A stretch of DNA of 64,000 bases, from positions 372,001 to 436,000 of the forward strand of contig NZ_FXAU01000003.1 in NCBI RefSeq assembly GCF_900177625.1, read 5' to 3'. Of this stretch, positions 1 through 8,531 are shown piece by piece. This DNA comes from Sphingobacterium psychroaquaticum (GTDB taxonomy: Bacteria; Bacteroidota; Bacteroidia; Sphingobacteriales; Sphingobacteriaceae). Position 1 is the stretch's first letter. Each line of letters begins with the position of its first letter. The notes beneath the pieces are model-generated. The model made no database searches. It saw only the letters and a list, made by a program, of their open reading frames with translations, and had not been told where the DNA came from. The translations under genes and the position numbers were made by a program.

Positions 1-571
1 GGGCGCTATAAATTCCTGTACAACCATCCTAACAGTCGATGTTTACAGCCAATATATTAATAAGAAAGCGACCGATGTAGAAGCTATTCGTTTTGGAAAG
101 AGAGCTGGCGTAGCCATCATTATTTTAGGGATTATGAGTGCGGTTGTGTTGATTAGTCATGCCGATAAGCCTGTGTTTCTCTATTTAATGAACCTGTACG
201 GGCTTTTTACGCCAGGAATTGCCACGATGTTCCTCATGGGGGTATTTTGGAAACGCACGACTTCGCAAGGGGCACTCGCTGCGGGGTTATTAACGATACC
301 ACTTTCCTTGATCTTGGAGTTTGCTCTACCGGAAATGCCTTTCTTTAACCGTACTGGGATTGTCTTTTGGGCCTGTATGTTGGTCTGTGTGATTGTGAGT
401 CTATGTACGCCGGCCGTACCTGCTGATCGATTGGAGAATCTGATCTTGACAAAGGATAATTTTAGAAGATCTGCCAGCGATAAGGCGAAATACAGTGGTT
501 TTAAAAACCCGACTTTGTGGTGGGCGCTTATTACCGCGATGGTACTCTATTTTTATATTCGTTATTTTTAG
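1..571 (+). CDS. Sodium:solute symporter (SSS family), C-terminal part
   Basis: The reading frame is open from the left edge (codons start at base 2), so the true start lies outside the window. The visible roughly 189 residues begin with NSCTTILTVDVYSQY, the segment around an unwound helix typical of the SSS/SGLT family, followed by three or four hydrophobic helices and a last helix ending at the TAA. SSS proteins couple Na+ entry to uptake of sugars, amino acids, sialic acid or other solutes; substrate cannot be told from this end. It lies 45 bases before an M20 amidohydrolase and is probably in the same operon, which fits import of a conjugate that the hydrolase then cleaves (inference). 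Confidence 0.85.
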   Translation, partial: GAINSCTTILTVDVYSQYINKKATDVEAIRFGKRAGVAIIILGIMSAVVLISHADKPVFLYLMNLYGLFTPGIATMFLMGVFWKRTTSQGALAAGLLTIPLSLILEFALPEMPFFNRTGIVFWACMLVCVIVSLCTPAVPADRLENLILTKDNFRRSASDKAKYSGFKNPTLWWALITAMVLYFYIRYF

Positions 572-615
572 AAGTGATAACGGAAAAGGAAGAGTTTATA
601 ATTTTTAGTTAAGTA

Positions 616-1824
616 ATGAACATAATGGGGAATACCATGGACCAGCGTGTAAAAGAAATATTCGATACGGTCGTGAAGCACCGTAGACATCTGCATCAAA
701 ATCCGGAACTATCGTTTCAGGAGTATCAAACGAGCGTCTATATCCAAGAGGAACTAACGAAGTTGGGCATTCCTTTTCAAGTCGTTATGGAAACAGGCGT
801 TGTTGCTGTTTTAGAAGGGCGTAAGGAGACTTCCGATGCGATTGTAGTTTTGCGAGCTGATATTGATGCTTTGCCAATATTTGAAAAAAATGAAGTGTCC
901 TACAAATCCAATAACGACGGAATAATGCACGCTTGTGGACATGATTTTCACACCGCAAACCTGTTGGGTGCTGCGACGCTATTGGTTAATATGTTGGACA
1001 CTTTTTCGGGGAAGATAATTCTTCTTTTTCAACCGGCAGAAGAGCGTATTCCTGGGGGAGCTAAACAGATTGTTGAATCGAGGGTGCTGGAATCATTTGA
1101 GGGGACGATTAAGGCCGTTTTGGGGCTTCATGTTAGTCCCCGCTTACCGCTAGGCACCATTGGTATCAAGCCGGGTCGGTTCATGGCATCCAGTGATGAG
1201 TTTTATATCCGAATTAAAGGGAAAGGGGGGCATGCTGCCGAACCACATCGTGCAGTTGATCCCGTTATGATTGGTGTACAGCTGTTAAATGCACTGCAAC
1301 AAATCGTCAGTCGGAAGGCTGATCCAAGTATCCCTTCTGTCCTCACTTTTGGCCGATTTATTGGTGATGGGGCGGCAAATGTGATACCACAAGAGGTGCT
1401 GTTGGAAGGTACTTTTCGAACAATGGATGAGCCATGGCGTAAAGAAGCATTGCATCATATCGAAACATTGATTGCCAATTTGCCGGTCGCATTAGGTGCG
1501 GAGGTTACGTGCGAAGTGAGACATGGGTATCCTGTTTTACAAAATGATCCCCACTTGGCGCAGGAGCTTACGCGAGTGTTACGCAATCATTTAGATCAGA
1601 TACATGTCGTAGACCCTGGAATCTGGATGGCGGCGGAAGATTTTGCTTATTACTCGCATCAATACCCTTCGTTGTTTCTTTTATTGGGAACCAGTAATAC
1701 GAATGCCTCTACACAATACGGCTTACATAACGCACAATTTGATCTGGATGAAAATGCATTTCATGTTGGCATTCCCGTGTTGATACAATCCGTGTTACAT
1801 CTGTTAAACACATCGAATGGATAG
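616..1824 (+). CDS. M20 family amidohydrolase (hippurate / N-acyl-amino-acid hydrolase type)
   Basis: A 402-residue cytosolic metal-dependent amidohydrolase. The metal-site motif MHACGHDFHTANLLG lies near residues 102-116 and QPAEERIPGGAK, with the catalytic glutamate pair, near 140-150; a dimerisation domain follows, and a late metal histidine is in the YGLHNAQF segment. The length matches the AmhX/AbgB/hippuricase group, which hydrolyses N-acylated amino acids or related amides. There are in-frame ATGs at 616, 625 and 637; no ribosome binding site decides between them, and MDQRVKEIF from 637 is the usual family beginning. It ends inside the start of the next gene (8-base overlap), so translation is probably coupled. 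Confidence 0.88.
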   Translation: MNIMGNTMDQRVKEIFDTVVKHRRHLHQNPELSFQEYQTSVYIQEELTKLGIPFQVVMETGVVAVLEGRKETSDAIVVLRADIDALPIFEKNEVSYKSNNDGIMHACGHDFHTANLLGAATLLVNMLDTFSGKIILLFQPAEERIPGGAKQIVESRVLESFEGTIKAVLGLHVSPRLPLGTIGIKPGRFMASSDEFYIRIKGKGGHAAEPHRAVDPVMIGVQLLNALQQIVSRKADPSIPSVLTFGRFIGDGAANVIPQEVLLEGTFRTMDEPWRKEALHHIETLIANLPVALGAEVTCEVRHGYPVLQNDPHLAQELTRVLRNHLDQIHVVDPGIWMAAEDFAYYSHQYPSLFLLLGTSNTNASTQYGLHNAQFDLDENAFHVGIPVLIQSVLHLLNTSNG

Positions 1825-2788
1825 AAAGGGCTTTATGTTATCCTTGGCAGGACTTGGGGTGGGGTATTCGTTGTCCGCCACATCTTTAGTACCCGAGAGT
1901 AAAAGGTCAAAACGAATTGGCATTATTGGACTGGACACCACGCATGCTATCGCTTTTACAAAGGCTATAAATGAAGCTGTCGCTGGGAGCACGTATAGCA
2001 ATTTTCGTGTTACTACCGCTTTTCCGTATGGAAGCCGCACTATTCCACTTAGTATAGATCGTATTCCGAAGTTTACACAAGAAATCCAAAAGTACGGTGT
2101 CAAAATGGTGGAAAGCATCGCACAACTAATCAGAGAGGTAGACTATGTGATGCTCGAAACGAATGACGGCAATCTTCATCTAGAACAGGCATTGACTGTT
2201 ATTCGTGCGCGAAAACCGTTGTTTATTGACAAGCCTATCGCTAATTCGTATGCTGATGCTCTTCAAATCATGGAGACGGCAAAGGCATACCAGTGTCCTG
2301 TATTTTCAACCAGCTCCCTGCGCTATATCGGTGGCTTAGCGGACATGGATAAATCGAAGGTACGAGGGGCAGATATCTATACGCCAGCAACCACGGAACC
2401 GTCGCATAAAGACTTGTTTTGGTATGGAATACACGGTGTAGAGATGCTATTTGCACTGATGGGGAAGGACTGTCTTTCCGTTCAAACTATCAACGGTGCC
2501 GATGCGGATGTATATGTCGGCAGTTGGGCGGACGGTCGGGTGGCTACATTGCGCGGTATTCGGAAGGGGAAGGATGATTTTGGCGGAACTGTTTTCCTCT
2601 CGGATGAGATTTTTACACTTGGTAAGTTTGTTGGATATGCCCCGCTGTTGGATCGCATACTTTCGTTTTTCGAAACGGGTATTAGCCCGGTGGATGCTGA
2701 GGAAACATTAGCCATCGCTTCATTTATTGATGCCGCTTATGCCAGTAAGCTCCAAGGAGGGGTGTCCATTAAGCTCGTACAAAGGTAG
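1817..2788 (+). CDS. Gfo/Idh/MocA family oxidoreductase
   Basis: A 323-residue protein with an N-terminal Rossmann-like segment (RIGIIGLDTTHA, near residue 33) and the family's lysine motif as DKP (KPLFIDKPIANSY, near 135). The nucleotide loop is unusual: GLDTTHA replaces the typical GxGxxG, so cofactor binding may differ. The first 25 residues are hydrophobic (FMLSLAGLGVGYSLSATS), like a signal or lipoprotein-like leader as seen in many exported Bacteroidota members of this family. It overlaps the M20 gene by 8 bases. Substrate is unknown; the operon with a Na+ symporter and an amidohydrolase suggests a catabolic step on a derivatised sugar or amino acid (inference). Confidence 0.78.
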   Translation: MDRKGFMLSLAGLGVGYSLSATSLVPESKRSKRIGIIGLDTTHAIAFTKAINEAVAGSTYSNFRVTTAFPYGSRTIPLSIDRIPKFTQEIQKYGVKMVESIAQLIREVDYVMLETNDGNLHLEQALTVIRARKPLFIDKPIANSYADALQIMETAKAYQCPVFSTSSLRYIGGLADMDKSKVRGADIYTPATTEPSHKDLFWYGIHGVEMLFALMGKDCLSVQTINGADADVYVGSWADGRVATLRGIRKGKDDFGGTVFLSDEIFTLGKFVGYAPLLDRILSFFETGISPVDAEETLAIASFIDAAYASKLQGGVSIKLVQR

Positions 2789-2877
2789 TCGTGGAGGTCT
2801 ACAGTGAAGTTTCGATTTTTCTAAATTTCATAATTTCTCTTTTTTTTCTTTAATTGCCATCCAATATCAATCTACAC

Positions 2878-3489
2878 ATGGATACTAGTCAAGAAGAAAT
2901 AAAGCAGTTTGAGGGCTTTAGATTTGGGGATGAGGCAAACTACGAACTTCTCTTTCATCGCTATTATCAACCCTTATGTCTCTTTGCGCTTCAATTTAAG
3001 ATCAAGAAAGTAGAGGCGGAAGAGATTGTTCAAGATGTACTGCTCCAGCTATGGAATAAAAAAAATGACTTTCAGGATGTAGAAAAGATGCGTGCTTTTC
3101 TCTATGTAAGCACACGTAACGCCACCTTTAATCTTTTGGATAAAAACAAACGTCTGCTCAAAAACCGTGAACTTTTCTTGACCGATGCTGAAGCTGAGGC
3201 ACATACTATCCCTCTGACAGCGGAGCAACACCAAATGATCGTATACGCCGAGATGGTTAAGTCCTTGCATGATGGTATTATGCAATTGCCGGAGCAATGC
3301 GCAAAGATTATGCTGATGTTGTATATAGACGGCTTAACGGTTGCCGAAATTACCGAAGAATTGCAGATTGCAGGAAGTACCGTTTATGCGCAGAAGCGAA
3401 AGGGTATAAGCCTGCTTAAGACATACCTCAATCCAGAAGACTATGTCCTTATTTCTCTCCTAATAACTGGTTTTTTTAAAAATTATTAA
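2878..3489 (+). CDS. ECF-type RNA polymerase sigma factor (FecI-like)
   Basis: A 203-residue sigma-70 family factor of the extracytoplasmic group. Region 2 is the segment FHRYYQPLCLFAL to EAEEIVQDVLLQLW (residues about 20-60), and region 4 is LPEQCAKIMLMLYIDGLTVAEI with a following helix-turn-helix (about 135-185). I place the start at the ATG at 2878 (MDTSQEEIKQF); the frame is open from a TTG at 2854 but those extra residues are not family-like. It directly precedes a FecR-type anti-sigma factor and an STN-containing SusC, the standard Bacteroidota surface-signalling order, so it should direct transcription of the 4862-11273 operon when the receptor is loaded. Confidence 0.9.
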   Translation: MDTSQEEIKQFEGFRFGDEANYELLFHRYYQPLCLFALQFKIKKVEAEEIVQDVLLQLWNKKNDFQDVEKMRAFLYVSTRNATFNLLDKNKRLLKNRELFLTDAEAEAHTIPLTAEQHQMIVYAEMVKSLHDGIMQLPEQCAKIMLMLYIDGLTVAEITEELQIAGSTVYAQKRKGISLLKTYLNPEDYVLISLLITGFFKNY

Positions 3490-3587
3490 CCTGTTAATCA
3501 GTTTCTTGTAAAGTTTATTGGTTAACGCGTAGTAATTTCTTACCGCAGTTCTGTTTGTATCCATTAACTGACTGCCAGAAAAAGATT

Positions 3588-4754
3588 ATGAAGATTGTAC
3601 CGCGTAAAATAGCTGCCTTGATTGCGGCTGCGAAAATAGATAGCCTTAGCCCTGAAGAAGCGCTAATGCTACAGGAATGGCGTGAGTTGACTCGTCAGAA
3701 TGAGGATATCTACCAGGCGATAATCCGTCGGGAGGATATTCGGGCAGATGTAACGCTACTCGGTGAGATCGATACCATTGCAGCACTGGACGCAGTCCGC
3801 AAACGGATGGAAATCGAAAAACAGGCACCAAAAGTAATACGGTTAGATCGTCGTTTACTCGCCATCGCATCATGCATCTTGGCTATTTCCATTCTTGCTG
3901 TACTCTGGTGGGCACGTCATAATACCGATAGGACCTCGATTATACAACCCGGAACGAGTAAAGCATATATCACCGTGAATGGACAGGAGAATATTGCTTT
4001 GAATGAATCGAAAGGAGAAATTATCTTCCTGGATAGCATGCAATATGCGGATGGATCTACTGTTTTGGTAAATACAGACGCGTCTAAGGCTATGGATGAT
4101 ACCGTGCAAATAACGGTTCCTTATGGAGGGGAATATAAGATTGTATTATCTGATGGTACAAAAGTAATGCTCAATGCGGGATCATCTCTACGGTTTCCTA
4201 AACGCTTTACAAAAGCGCCGCGTGAAGTTCAGCTTTTTGGAGAAGCCTATTTTAATGTCGCGAAAGTACTGGATGCAAAATCAGAGCGATTGCCTTTTTT
4301 CGTACAAACAAAACATCAAAAAATTCAAGTGCTGGGAACGCAGTTTAACGTTTCTGCGTATGCGAGCGATAATGAAACGGCAACCACACTTGTCGAGGGG
4401 CGTGTTTCAGTATGCACCCAAAGCGCACAGGAACAGTGCGTCATCCTGGAGCCTGGATATCGAGCCACCACCAATAGTAAGCAGGAAATATATACGCAAA
4501 AGGTCGATGTGTTTAGCACAATCGCGTGGACTAAAAATGAGTTTGTTTTTGCGGGAGAACCTTTATCATCGGTTATGGAAAAAGTCGCCCGTTGGTATGA
4601 TCTCGAATACACCTTTAAAGAACCTAGGCTGAAAAAAGAAAAGATAGAAGGAATCTTACCGCGATACGCGTCCGCCAAGGAGTTATTTGATCTCCTGCAG
4701 GAGTCTGGGTTGGTTCGTTTTACTGTGGAAGGAAAAAAAGTGACGATATACTAA
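3588..4754 (+). CDS. FecR family anti-sigma factor
   Basis: A 388-residue inner-membrane anti-sigma factor. A short cytoplasmic N-terminal part (sigma-binding) is followed by one membrane helix (LLAIASCILAISILAVLWWA, near residue 90-109), then a periplasmic FecR domain (VPYGGEYKIVLSDGTKVMLN and RFPKRF...REVQLFGEAYFNV) and a C-terminal DUF4974-like domain (FVFAGEPLSSVMEKVARWY, near 320) that contacts the receptor's STN domain. The ATG at 3588 gives MKIVPRKIAALIAA; the frame extends to a TTG at 3555 without family support. The position between the sigma gene and the STN SusC is the canonical signalling order. Confidence 0.92.
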   Translation: MKIVPRKIAALIAAAKIDSLSPEEALMLQEWRELTRQNEDIYQAIIRREDIRADVTLLGEIDTIAALDAVRKRMEIEKQAPKVIRLDRRLLAIASCILAISILAVLWWARHNTDRTSIIQPGTSKAYITVNGQENIALNESKGEIIFLDSMQYADGSTVLVNTDASKAMDDTVQITVPYGGEYKIVLSDGTKVMLNAGSSLRFPKRFTKAPREVQLFGEAYFNVAKVLDAKSERLPFFVQTKHQKIQVLGTQFNVSAYASDNETATTLVEGRVSVCTQSAQEQCVILEPGYRATTNSKQEIYTQKVDVFSTIAWTKNEFVFAGEPLSSVMEKVARWYDLEYTFKEPRLKKEKIEGILPRYASAKELFDLLQESGLVRFTVEGKKVTIY

Positions 4755-4861
4755 TATTTAATACAGAAAGGAGGAAAATAAGGAGAGAAATTTAGCGGCT
4801 TGCGTTACCGGTGAATAACGCACTACTAACACCATTATTAAAATAAATAAATACCTAACTA

Positions 4862-7800
4862 ATGTACAAGATTTTTACGAGAAAGGGGATGCCTACATCC
4901 CTCTTGGGTACTTCTGTTCCACTAACCGACGATAAGGAGACCACAAATGTAAAGAGTAAGATGTTTACAAAAAATGTGAAACGTTTTTCTTTAGCGTATG
5001 CCATGATGCTGTTGGGGGTGATGGGCGGATACGCTTCCTCACATGCGCAACGGATCAATATAAAAGAGAAGAATATCTCTTTTAGAAAAATTTTACAAGA
5101 AATAAATAGACAAGCGGGTTATCATTATCTATGGACCGCTAAAAATATAAATCCAGAGACGCAGATCTCGGCCGCCTATACGAATCTTTCTGTACAGGAT
5201 GTCCTGGAAGATATCCAACGCAAGAATCCGGTGATTTTTGAGGTTGCCGATAATGTGATCCGAGTGAAACAACGACCTGCATTAAAGGCGATCAACGCAA
5301 ATGTAAATGTAGAAGAAAACATGCCAGTTGTGGTGGTTGAAGAGCAGCGTCCTATTCGCGGAAAGGTGGTTAACGAGCAAGGCCAACCGATGGTTGGCGT
5401 TACGGTGACCGTTCAAGGAAAGAAATTGGGCGCATTGACGGATGCTGATGGTGCTTTCTCCATACTTGGTGTGGAAGAGGGGGCGACTCTTTTGATCTCC
5501 TATGTAGGTTATACCAGTCAAAACGTAAAAGCAAGTTACAATGGTGCGAATATTACCCTTATTCCGGACGACCGCGTGGTTGATGGCGGTACGGTTCGCG
5601 TGAACACGGGATATCAAAGTCTAGCGCGGGAACGGATGACGGGGGCGTTTAGCTATATCAGTGGAGAGCAATTGGAAAGCAAGCTTGCAACGGGATTGAA
5701 AAATGCACTAGAAGGACAAGCTGCAGGGGTTGTAATTGATAAGTCCGGTAATATTGAAATCCGCGGTATATCGACTTTTAATGCACAAAAGACCCCTTTA
5801 GTAGTCGTTGATGGCTATCCAATTGAAGGATCGATTGATGACATTAACCCGATGAATATATCGAGTATTGTTGTACTGAAGGACGGTGTGGCTGCTTCTA
5901 TTTACGGGTCACGTGCCGCCAATGGGGTAATCGTAGTGACCACGAAAACAGGTAGAAGTAGTAAACCGAAAGTAAGCTATTCTGGATTTGTAAATATCGT
6001 GCAACGTCCGGATCTGAAGTACCTGAACCGTGCATCGAGCTCGGACTATATTGATGCAGAAATTGACCTGTTTAACTTAAACCCAAATGGTCCTTCGACG
6101 TTAAGTACCGGAAATATGAGCCGTGTTACGTACTTGCTGATGCAGGTTCGCGAAAAGAAGATTACCGAAGCAGAAGCTATGGCGGAAATCGATGGTCTGC
6201 GTAAAATTGACGGGATGAAGCAGATTGAAGATGCTTTCTTCCGGAAGAAAATCACCCATCAACATAACCTCGGTATTTTAGGTGGTTCGGAGGAGTATAA
6301 CTATAATATCGCCGTTAACTACCAAAATACGAGAGAGAATTTGATCAATAACGATGGTAAACGGATTATTTTCGATTTGAAAAACGAGTGGAAGCCCTTT
6401 TCATTCTTAACGGCTGGTGCATCTGCTAATTTTACGGTAGACAATGGTTCTTCCAGTTGGATGTTGGTTAATACAAGCACAGGGCCTTCCTACGTTGGGA
6501 ATCATTTTTCGACTTTAACAGCGTACGGTAGTGCCTCTCTTTTGAGACCTTATACGAACCTTTGGGACGAGAATGGCGATCCAGCCGATATCTGGGGGAT
6601 AAGCCAGTATAAGGTGAATACCTACAAAAATACGCCGGGTATGAAACAATGGGGATACCACCCAATGCAGGATATCAACGATAACAATTATAGTAGAAAG
6701 TCGTTCTCATCGCGTCTTACAGGTTTCGTTAGAGCACAGATTATCGATGGGCTTACCGCCGAATTTGGTGGTAACTGGGTACGTGGTAACACCCATGTAA
6801 AAGGTGTACAAGGGGCAGATGCTTATGCCGTACGTATTGCGTACAATGATGCAACATCCAAAGCAAACAAAGCCAACCATTATTTTCCGGATGGAGCCGT
6901 TATCAACGAAAACAGAGATATGAACGAGTCGTGGACATTACGTTCACAGGTTAACTATAATAAGAACTTCTTAGGGGATAAACACCGTGTGAATGCGTTG
7001 GTTGGAAATGAGATCCGTAAAATTACTGCGGACAACAATCAGCTCGCTACGCGCTTAGGATATAACCCAACGGCAGGCTCTTTTATTCCAGTGAACTTAA
7101 AGGATTACCTTGGAGGGATCTATAGTTCGGACATGTTATTTGCATCTTCCTTCCAAGGGATGACAAATGGGGAGTTTCGCTATGCGGATAACCGCTTCGT
7201 ATCTTGGTATGCTAATGGATCTTACGAATATGATAACCGTTTTATCGTTAGTGGATCGATGCGTTTGGACTTAACGAACTTCTTTGGAACGGATAAAGAG
7301 TATCGCTACAAACCGCTTTGGTCGCTTGGTGCTACGTATAAACTGAGCAATGAAAAATTCTGGAACAGTGATGTGGTTAACAAATTGTTCTTACGTGGTT
7401 CGTATGGTATAAACGGAAATATTTCTTTGAATAATGGTCCGTTCTTGATTCTTAGCGTGGGAACTTTCTCGCAAACGACGGGCGGTGTTTCTTATGGTGT
7501 TTCCTCGCCACCAAACAATCAGCTGCGCTGGGAGAAAACCAAAATATCAAATGTGGGGATAGATTTTGGTTTATTCAACAATGCGGTGGAAGGTACATTG
7601 GATTATTACAACAAGAAAAGTTCCGATTTATTGGCAGCTGATGCTATTGATCCTACATTGGGCTACACATCACTGGTTAAGAACGTAGGTGAGATGAGTA
7701 ACCATGGTTTCGAATTAAGTCTGAATATGCGTGTGGTGAATACCAATAATTTTAGATGGACGGTATCTCCGAATATTGCATACAACTTCAATAAGGTAAA

Positions 7801-8509
7801 CCATTACAATGTGACACGTGCTTATCCTTCAAGCTATACGACATCACAAGGGATCTTAGCGGCCGGCTATCCTGCAGCTAGTATTTGGGGATACCGTTAT
7901 GCAGGCTTAAATGATAAAGGACAAACACAAATCTATGGTAAAAACAACGATGTGAAGTTGATCGGAAATGCATTGATCGAGGATGTTTCGTATCAAGGAA
8001 CATTCCGTCCGAAATGGGACCTTGCCTTAACGAATAGATTAAAGTATAACGATTGGAGTCTTTCCTTTATGTTTATTGCGAAGCTTGGACATAAATATAG
8101 AAAAGATGGTTTCTTAGGTTCTAATTTCCAAAACAGACACGTCGGTGAACGCTGGAAGAAACCGGGAGATGAAGCGCATGCTATCTATCCGGCACTACAA
8201 TCATGGAATATGGATATGTTCACTTTCCCATATACGGATATTTTATTGGGGAATGCCAGCTATGCTAAACTTCGTGACGTAACCTTGTCCTATGATTTAA
8301 GCAAATGGACTAAATCGTTGAAGATAGCGAATGCACAACTGTATGTACAGGGACGTAATTTGTTCAGAATAACAGGTAAAGGTGTAGACATCGATCCAGA
8401 GACGGCAGAAGTAAACTTAACTTCAGGAACGGGAGCGGCCACCGAACAGGGGTACACATTATTGCCTTTGCCGCGTGAGTTCTTTATTGGATTACGTATA
8501 GGCCTTTAA
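4862..8509 (+). CDS. SusC/RagA family TonB-dependent outer-membrane transporter with STN signalling domain
   Basis: A 1215-residue outer-membrane receptor. In order: an unusual 33-residue N-terminal stretch beginning MYKIFTRKG, a signal peptide (MFTKNVKRFSLAYAMMLLG...SSHA), an STN domain (INIKEKNISFRKILQEIN to about residue 130) that talks to FecR, a carboxypeptidase-D-like beta-sandwich (RPIRGKVVNEQGQPMVGVTV, about 165-235), a plug (GLKNALEGQAAGVVI...IRGISTF...VVVDGYPIEG) and a long beta-barrel. An internal ATG at 4961 could be the start. I keep 4862 because MYKI-type extensions occur in sigma/FecR-linked SusC proteins and the leader CCTAA-N3-ATG fits local starts. It partners the SusD at 8532. 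Substrate unknown. Confidence 0.93.
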   Translation: MYKIFTRKGMPTSLLGTSVPLTDDKETTNVKSKMFTKNVKRFSLAYAMMLLGVMGGYASSHAQRINIKEKNISFRKILQEINRQAGYHYLWTAKNINPETQISAAYTNLSVQDVLEDIQRKNPVIFEVADNVIRVKQRPALKAINANVNVEENMPVVVVEEQRPIRGKVVNEQGQPMVGVTVTVQGKKLGALTDADGAFSILGVEEGATLLISYVGYTSQNVKASYNGANITLIPDDRVVDGGTVRVNTGYQSLARERMTGAFSYISGEQLESKLATGLKNALEGQAAGVVIDKSGNIEIRGISTFNAQKTPLVVVDGYPIEGSIDDINPMNISSIVVLKDGVAASIYGSRAANGVIVVTTKTGRSSKPKVSYSGFVNIVQRPDLKYLNRASSSDYIDAEIDLFNLNPNGPSTLSTGNMSRVTYLLMQVREKKITEAEAMAEIDGLRKIDGMKQIEDAFFRKKITHQHNLGILGGSEEYNYNIAVNYQNTRENLINNDGKRIIFDLKNEWKPFSFLTAGASANFTVDNGSSSWMLVNTSTGPSYVGNHFSTLTAYGSASLLRPYTNLWDENGDPADIWGISQYKVNTYKNTPGMKQWGYHPMQDINDNNYSRKSFSSRLTGFVRAQIIDGLTAEFGGNWVRGNTHVKGVQGADAYAVRIAYNDATSKANKANHYFPDGAVINENRDMNESWTLRSQVNYNKNFLGDKHRVNALVGNEIRKITADNNQLATRLGYNPTAGSFIPVNLKDYLGGIYSSDMLFASSFQGMTNGEFRYADNRFVSWYANGSYEYDNRFIVSGSMRLDLTNFFGTDKEYRYKPLWSLGATYKLSNEKFWNSDVVNKLFLRGSYGINGNISLNNGPFLILSVGTFSQTTGGVSYGVSSPPNNQLRWEKTKISNVGIDFGLFNNAVEGTLDYYNKKSSDLLAADAIDPTLGYTSLVKNVGEMSNHGFELSLNMRVVNTNNFRWTVSPNIAYNFNKVNHYNVTRAYPSSYTTSQGILAAGYPAASIWGYRYAGLNDKGQTQIYGKNNDVKLIGNALIEDVSYQGTFRPKWDLALTNRLKYNDWSLSFMFIAKLGHKYRKDGFLGSNFQNRHVGERWKKPGDEAHAIYPALQSWNMDMFTFPYTDILLGNASYAKLRDVTLSYDLSKWTKSLKIANAQLYVQGRNLFRITGKGVDIDPETAEVNLTSGTGAATEQGYTLLPLPREFFIGLRIGL

Positions 8510-8531
8510 TCATTAATCAATAGCATTTAAT

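Noticed and set aside
2828..2836. TCATAATTT in the sigma-factor leader as another copy of the small-RNA block
   Set aside because: Only nine bases match, the rest of the block and the terminator hairpin are missing, so chance in A+T-rich DNA is enough.
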